Source: Armatimonadota bacterium
GTDB lineage: Bacteria; Armatimonadota; Armatimonadia; Armatimonadales; Armatimonadaceae
Direction: 5' to 3'
Assembly: GCA_030833025.1 (NCBI GenBank)
Contig: JAURHZ010000016.1
Location: forward strand, 1 to 17,050
DNA length: 17,050 nt
Of the stretch, positions 15,268 to 17,050 are shown in pieces (position 1 is the first letter of the stretch; the number at the start of each line of letters is the position of its first letter). A model generated the notes under the pieces. The model searched no databases and was not told the DNA's origin. It saw nothing but the letters and a program-made list of their open reading frames with translations. A program made the position numbers and the translations under genes.

Positions 15268-15739
15268 TGTATTTAGCCCGGATGTAGCCGCAATACGTGC
15301 CAGAGTCCCGTGAGTGTGTCCTTTCTAGTCCCATAAAAACCGGGACAGTGGCCGCATCAAGATGAACCATAAGTCGGATGCGCCTGAACACGAGCGAATT
15401 GTATGCTCTTGGTATGAGATGGCTACTACAAAATGAACGCACCCTGAGGATGATTTACTCTGGCATCAGTGGTGCGCTGGGACGATCAGGCTGGCGTCCG
15501 TGGCCCATCTTGCTCGGCTTTAACCGCTGGTGTCTCTATGCAATTTGCCGCAGGTTTCCAACCAGCCCATTTCGTGTACTTCAGAATCGGTGACCCTAAA
15601 CGGGACACAGTTTTGGCACACGAAGCCAATCCAGTGCATGAGTGAGAGTTTGCGACTGTAGCGCGAAACCAGTCATTTGCTTGAAATGTAATGGATAATA
15701 CGATGGTTTGTCTTGAAGGTATGGAAGGGGAATAAAGGG
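15268..15739. other. 472-bp spacer without a convincing gene
   Basis: Between rel and the acyl-CoA synthetase gene I find no credible coding frame, tRNA or known riboswitch. GTCCC and GGGAC (15326-15346 region) can form a 5-bp stem with an A-rich 9-base loop, but no T-run follows on either strand. A 71-codon plus-strand frame at 15378-15593 has an unremarkable, tryptophan/arginine-rich product without a Shine-Dalgarno sequence and I treat it as chance. The last 80 bases are AT-richer and probably hold the promoter of the next gene. Confidence 0.6.
15694..15730 (+). promoter_or_regulatory. -10-like GATAAT and Shine-Dalgarno GAAGGGG before the acyl-CoA synthetase gene
   Basis: GATAAT (15694-15699) matches the -10 consensus at five of six positions in the AT-richer end of the spacer. 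GGAAGGGG (15723-15730) lies 9 bases before the ATG at 15740, and AAAGGG touches it. No good -35 is visible at normal spacing. Confidence 0.3.
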
Positions 15740-17050
15740 ATGACAGAGACGTTCAACCCGGATACATCTACTGCGACAACAACGGTCGCTCTTATTAGGG
15801 ATACGATCCGCCGCCAACCGAATGCCTGTGCACTGAAGTACAAAGTCGGCAAGGAATGGACGGAGACCACTTGGAAGCAGATTGGTGAACAGTCCAATGC
15901 AGCGAGTCTCGCACTGCGTGCAGCTGGGATTGGCCCTGGGGACAAGGTTGCCATTCTTTCCGAAAACGAACCTAAGTGGCTCCTTGCAGACCTTGCGATC
16001 GTCACCCTCGGTGCTGCAACCGTTGGTATTTACCCCACACTGCCATCCCCACAAGTGTCGTTCATCCTGCGCAACTGCGGTGCGAAAGCAATTTTCGTAC
16101 AGGACAAAAAGCAGCTTGCGAAAGTGCTGTCCATTCAGAGTGAATGCCCAGATCTCACGACCGTAGTCGTCTTTGCAGACACCGATGCGACAGAAACTGT
16201 ACCTGCATTTACGGCATTCACGGCACCGTACGTTGGACAAACAGAGCTTACTGTAGCCGCTACCCCGGATGACGTTGCTGTTCTGATTTACACCAGCGGG
16301 ACGACGGGAGATCCGAAGGGAGCGATGCTCACCCACCGCAACCTCGTATCAAATGCCAAGGCAACGTATAAACATCTGGTTGTCGGAGATTCGGTTGTTG
16401 GCCCGGCCGACACCTTCCTCAGTTTCTTGCCGCTGGCTCACTCCTTCGAGCGGATGATTCATTTGTTGGCACTAGCAGCGGGCTCAACCGTCGTTTATTC
16501 CCATGGTGTGCGGACGCTTATGGACGAAATGGCGACGCAAAAGCCAACGATTATGGGCTGTGTCCCGCGTGTATATGAATCCATCCAAGAAAAGCTGATG
16601 GAAACCGCGGCAAAAGGACCGGAGAAGAACCGTAAGCTCTTCGAAGAGACAATTGCTGTTGGAAAGAAGATGCTTGAGTACCGCCAAGCTGGCAAAGTCC
16701 CAGGAATCGTTACTGCGATTAAGCATATGATTCTGGACAAGCTGGTTGCGGAAAAGGTTCGCCAGAAGTTTGGTGGACAATGGCGCATCTGGATTTCCGG
16801 TGGAGCCGCTCTAAACCCTGATACGGCACGCTTCTTCATCGCGCTCGGGTTCAATCTCCTTGAAGGCTATGGATTGACGGAAACCAGCCCAGTTATTTCC
16901 GTCAACCCAGTCGGAAAACAAAAGGTTGGCACCGTTGGTACCGTTATCGAGGGTGGAGAAATCATGATCGCCGCGGATGGCGAGATCTGCTACCGTGGTG
17001 CAAACGTCATGAAGGGATACTTCAATAATCCTCAGGCAACCGGAGACATG
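15740..17050 (+). CDS. Long-chain fatty-acid-CoA ligase (AMP-forming), partial at right edge
   Basis: This adenylate-forming enzyme activates fatty acids to acyl-CoA through an acyl-AMP intermediate. The 437 visible codons reach the window edge in frame; family members are about 600 residues, so the C-terminal lid domain is missing from view. Motifs are the phosphate-binding loop YTSGTTGDPKGAM (184-196), FLPLAHSFER, the inserted helical region after VPRVYESIQEKL that marks the long-chain group, and GYGLTETSP (376-384), followed by GTVGTV and GEICYRGANVMKGYF. These place it nearer long-chain synthetases of the FadD15/FAA type than acetyl-CoA synthetases. The start is set by GAAGGGG upstream. 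It stands apart from rel by a 472-bp spacer and is probably a separate transcription unit. A role in membrane lipid recycling or fatty-acid use is inferred from family only. Confidence 0.93.
   Translation, partial: MTETFNPDTSTATTTVALIRDTIRRQPNACALKYKVGKEWTETTWKQIGEQSNAASLALRAAGIGPGDKVAILSENEPKWLLADLAIVTLGAATVGIYPTLPSPQVSFILRNCGAKAIFVQDKKQLAKVLSIQSECPDLTTVVVFADTDATETVPAFTAFTAPYVGQTELTVAATPDDVAVLIYTSGTTGDPKGAMLTHRNLVSNAKATYKHLVVGDSVVGPADTFLSFLPLAHSFERMIHLLALAAGSTVVYSHGVRTLMDEMATQKPTIMGCVPRVYESIQEKLMETAAKGPEKNRKLFEETIAVGKKMLEYRQAGKVPGIVTAIKHMILDKLVAEKVRQKFGGQWRIWISGGAALNPDTARFFIALGFNLLEGYGLTETSPVISVNPVGKQKVGTVGTVIEGGEIMIAADGEICYRGANVMKGYFNNPQATGDM

Noticed and set aside
15378..15593. 71-codon plus-strand frame in the spacer after rel
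   Set aside because: No Shine-Dalgarno sequence, no family pattern, and odd composition; kept only as part of the spacer description.
15596..16336. 246-codon minus-strand open frame
   Set aside because: Most of it is antisense to the acyl-CoA synthetase gene with conserved AMP-binding motifs; the cysteine- and arginine-rich product is typical of a shadow frame.
1..17050. CRISPR array, insertion sequence or phage genes
   Set aside because: No regularly spaced repeats, no transposase motifs and no terminal repeats were found on reading through both strands.

Overview
The window reads as ordinary chromosome of a bacterium with moderate GC (a little over half by eye). It has no CRISPR array, transposase, phage gene, tRNA or rRNA that I can recognise. 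The mix of intracellular-type GH106 and GH95 glycosidases, a DUF3500 lipid- or signal-anchored type protein, several starts without a Shine-Dalgarno sequence, and dense same-strand housekeeping genes would fit Armatimonadota or a similar environmental polysaccharide degrader. This taxonomic guess is weak and rests on no marker gene search.

Layout. Positions 1-899 (minus strand) hold the first 299 codons of an L-rhamnose isomerase that runs off the left edge. It diverges from a plus-strand run: a GH106 alpha-L-rhamnosidase (995-3658), an aldo/keto reductase (3662-4654), a rhomboid-fold membrane protein without the catalytic residues (4723-5508), and the ribosome-maturation GTPase RsgA (5492-6481, overlapping its neighbour). 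An 8-bp inverted repeat sits between the divergent rhamnose genes (927-951) and is a good operator candidate. A SAM-dependent methyltransferase (6548-7285) and a GH95 alpha-L-fucosidase (7397-9784) follow. The 326-bp gap at 9785-10110 contains a perfect 15-bp hairpin and a set of smaller hairpins that together look like a minus-strand small RNA with its own promoter and terminator. Then come purE-purK (10111-11732, 4-bp overlap), a secreted DUF3500 protein (11822-12892), a bifunctional-type RelA/SpoT ppGpp enzyme (12901-15267, 8 bp downstream), an apparently gene-free 472-bp spacer, and a long-chain acyl-CoA synthetase cut by the right edge (15740-17050).

How the genes work together. GH106 would free L-rhamnose, RhaI would turn it into L-rhamnulose, and the reductase could remove the lactaldehyde formed later in that pathway. 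GH95 adds L-fucose release, so the left half is about deoxysugars from plant or algal polysaccharides. The right half is housekeeping: purine synthesis, stringent response and lipid activation. The most interesting unexplained items are the candidate small RNA beside purE, the dead rhomboid next to rsgA, the long insert in the hydrolase domain of the Rel protein, and a recurring TAGAAT promoter element directly in front of genes.
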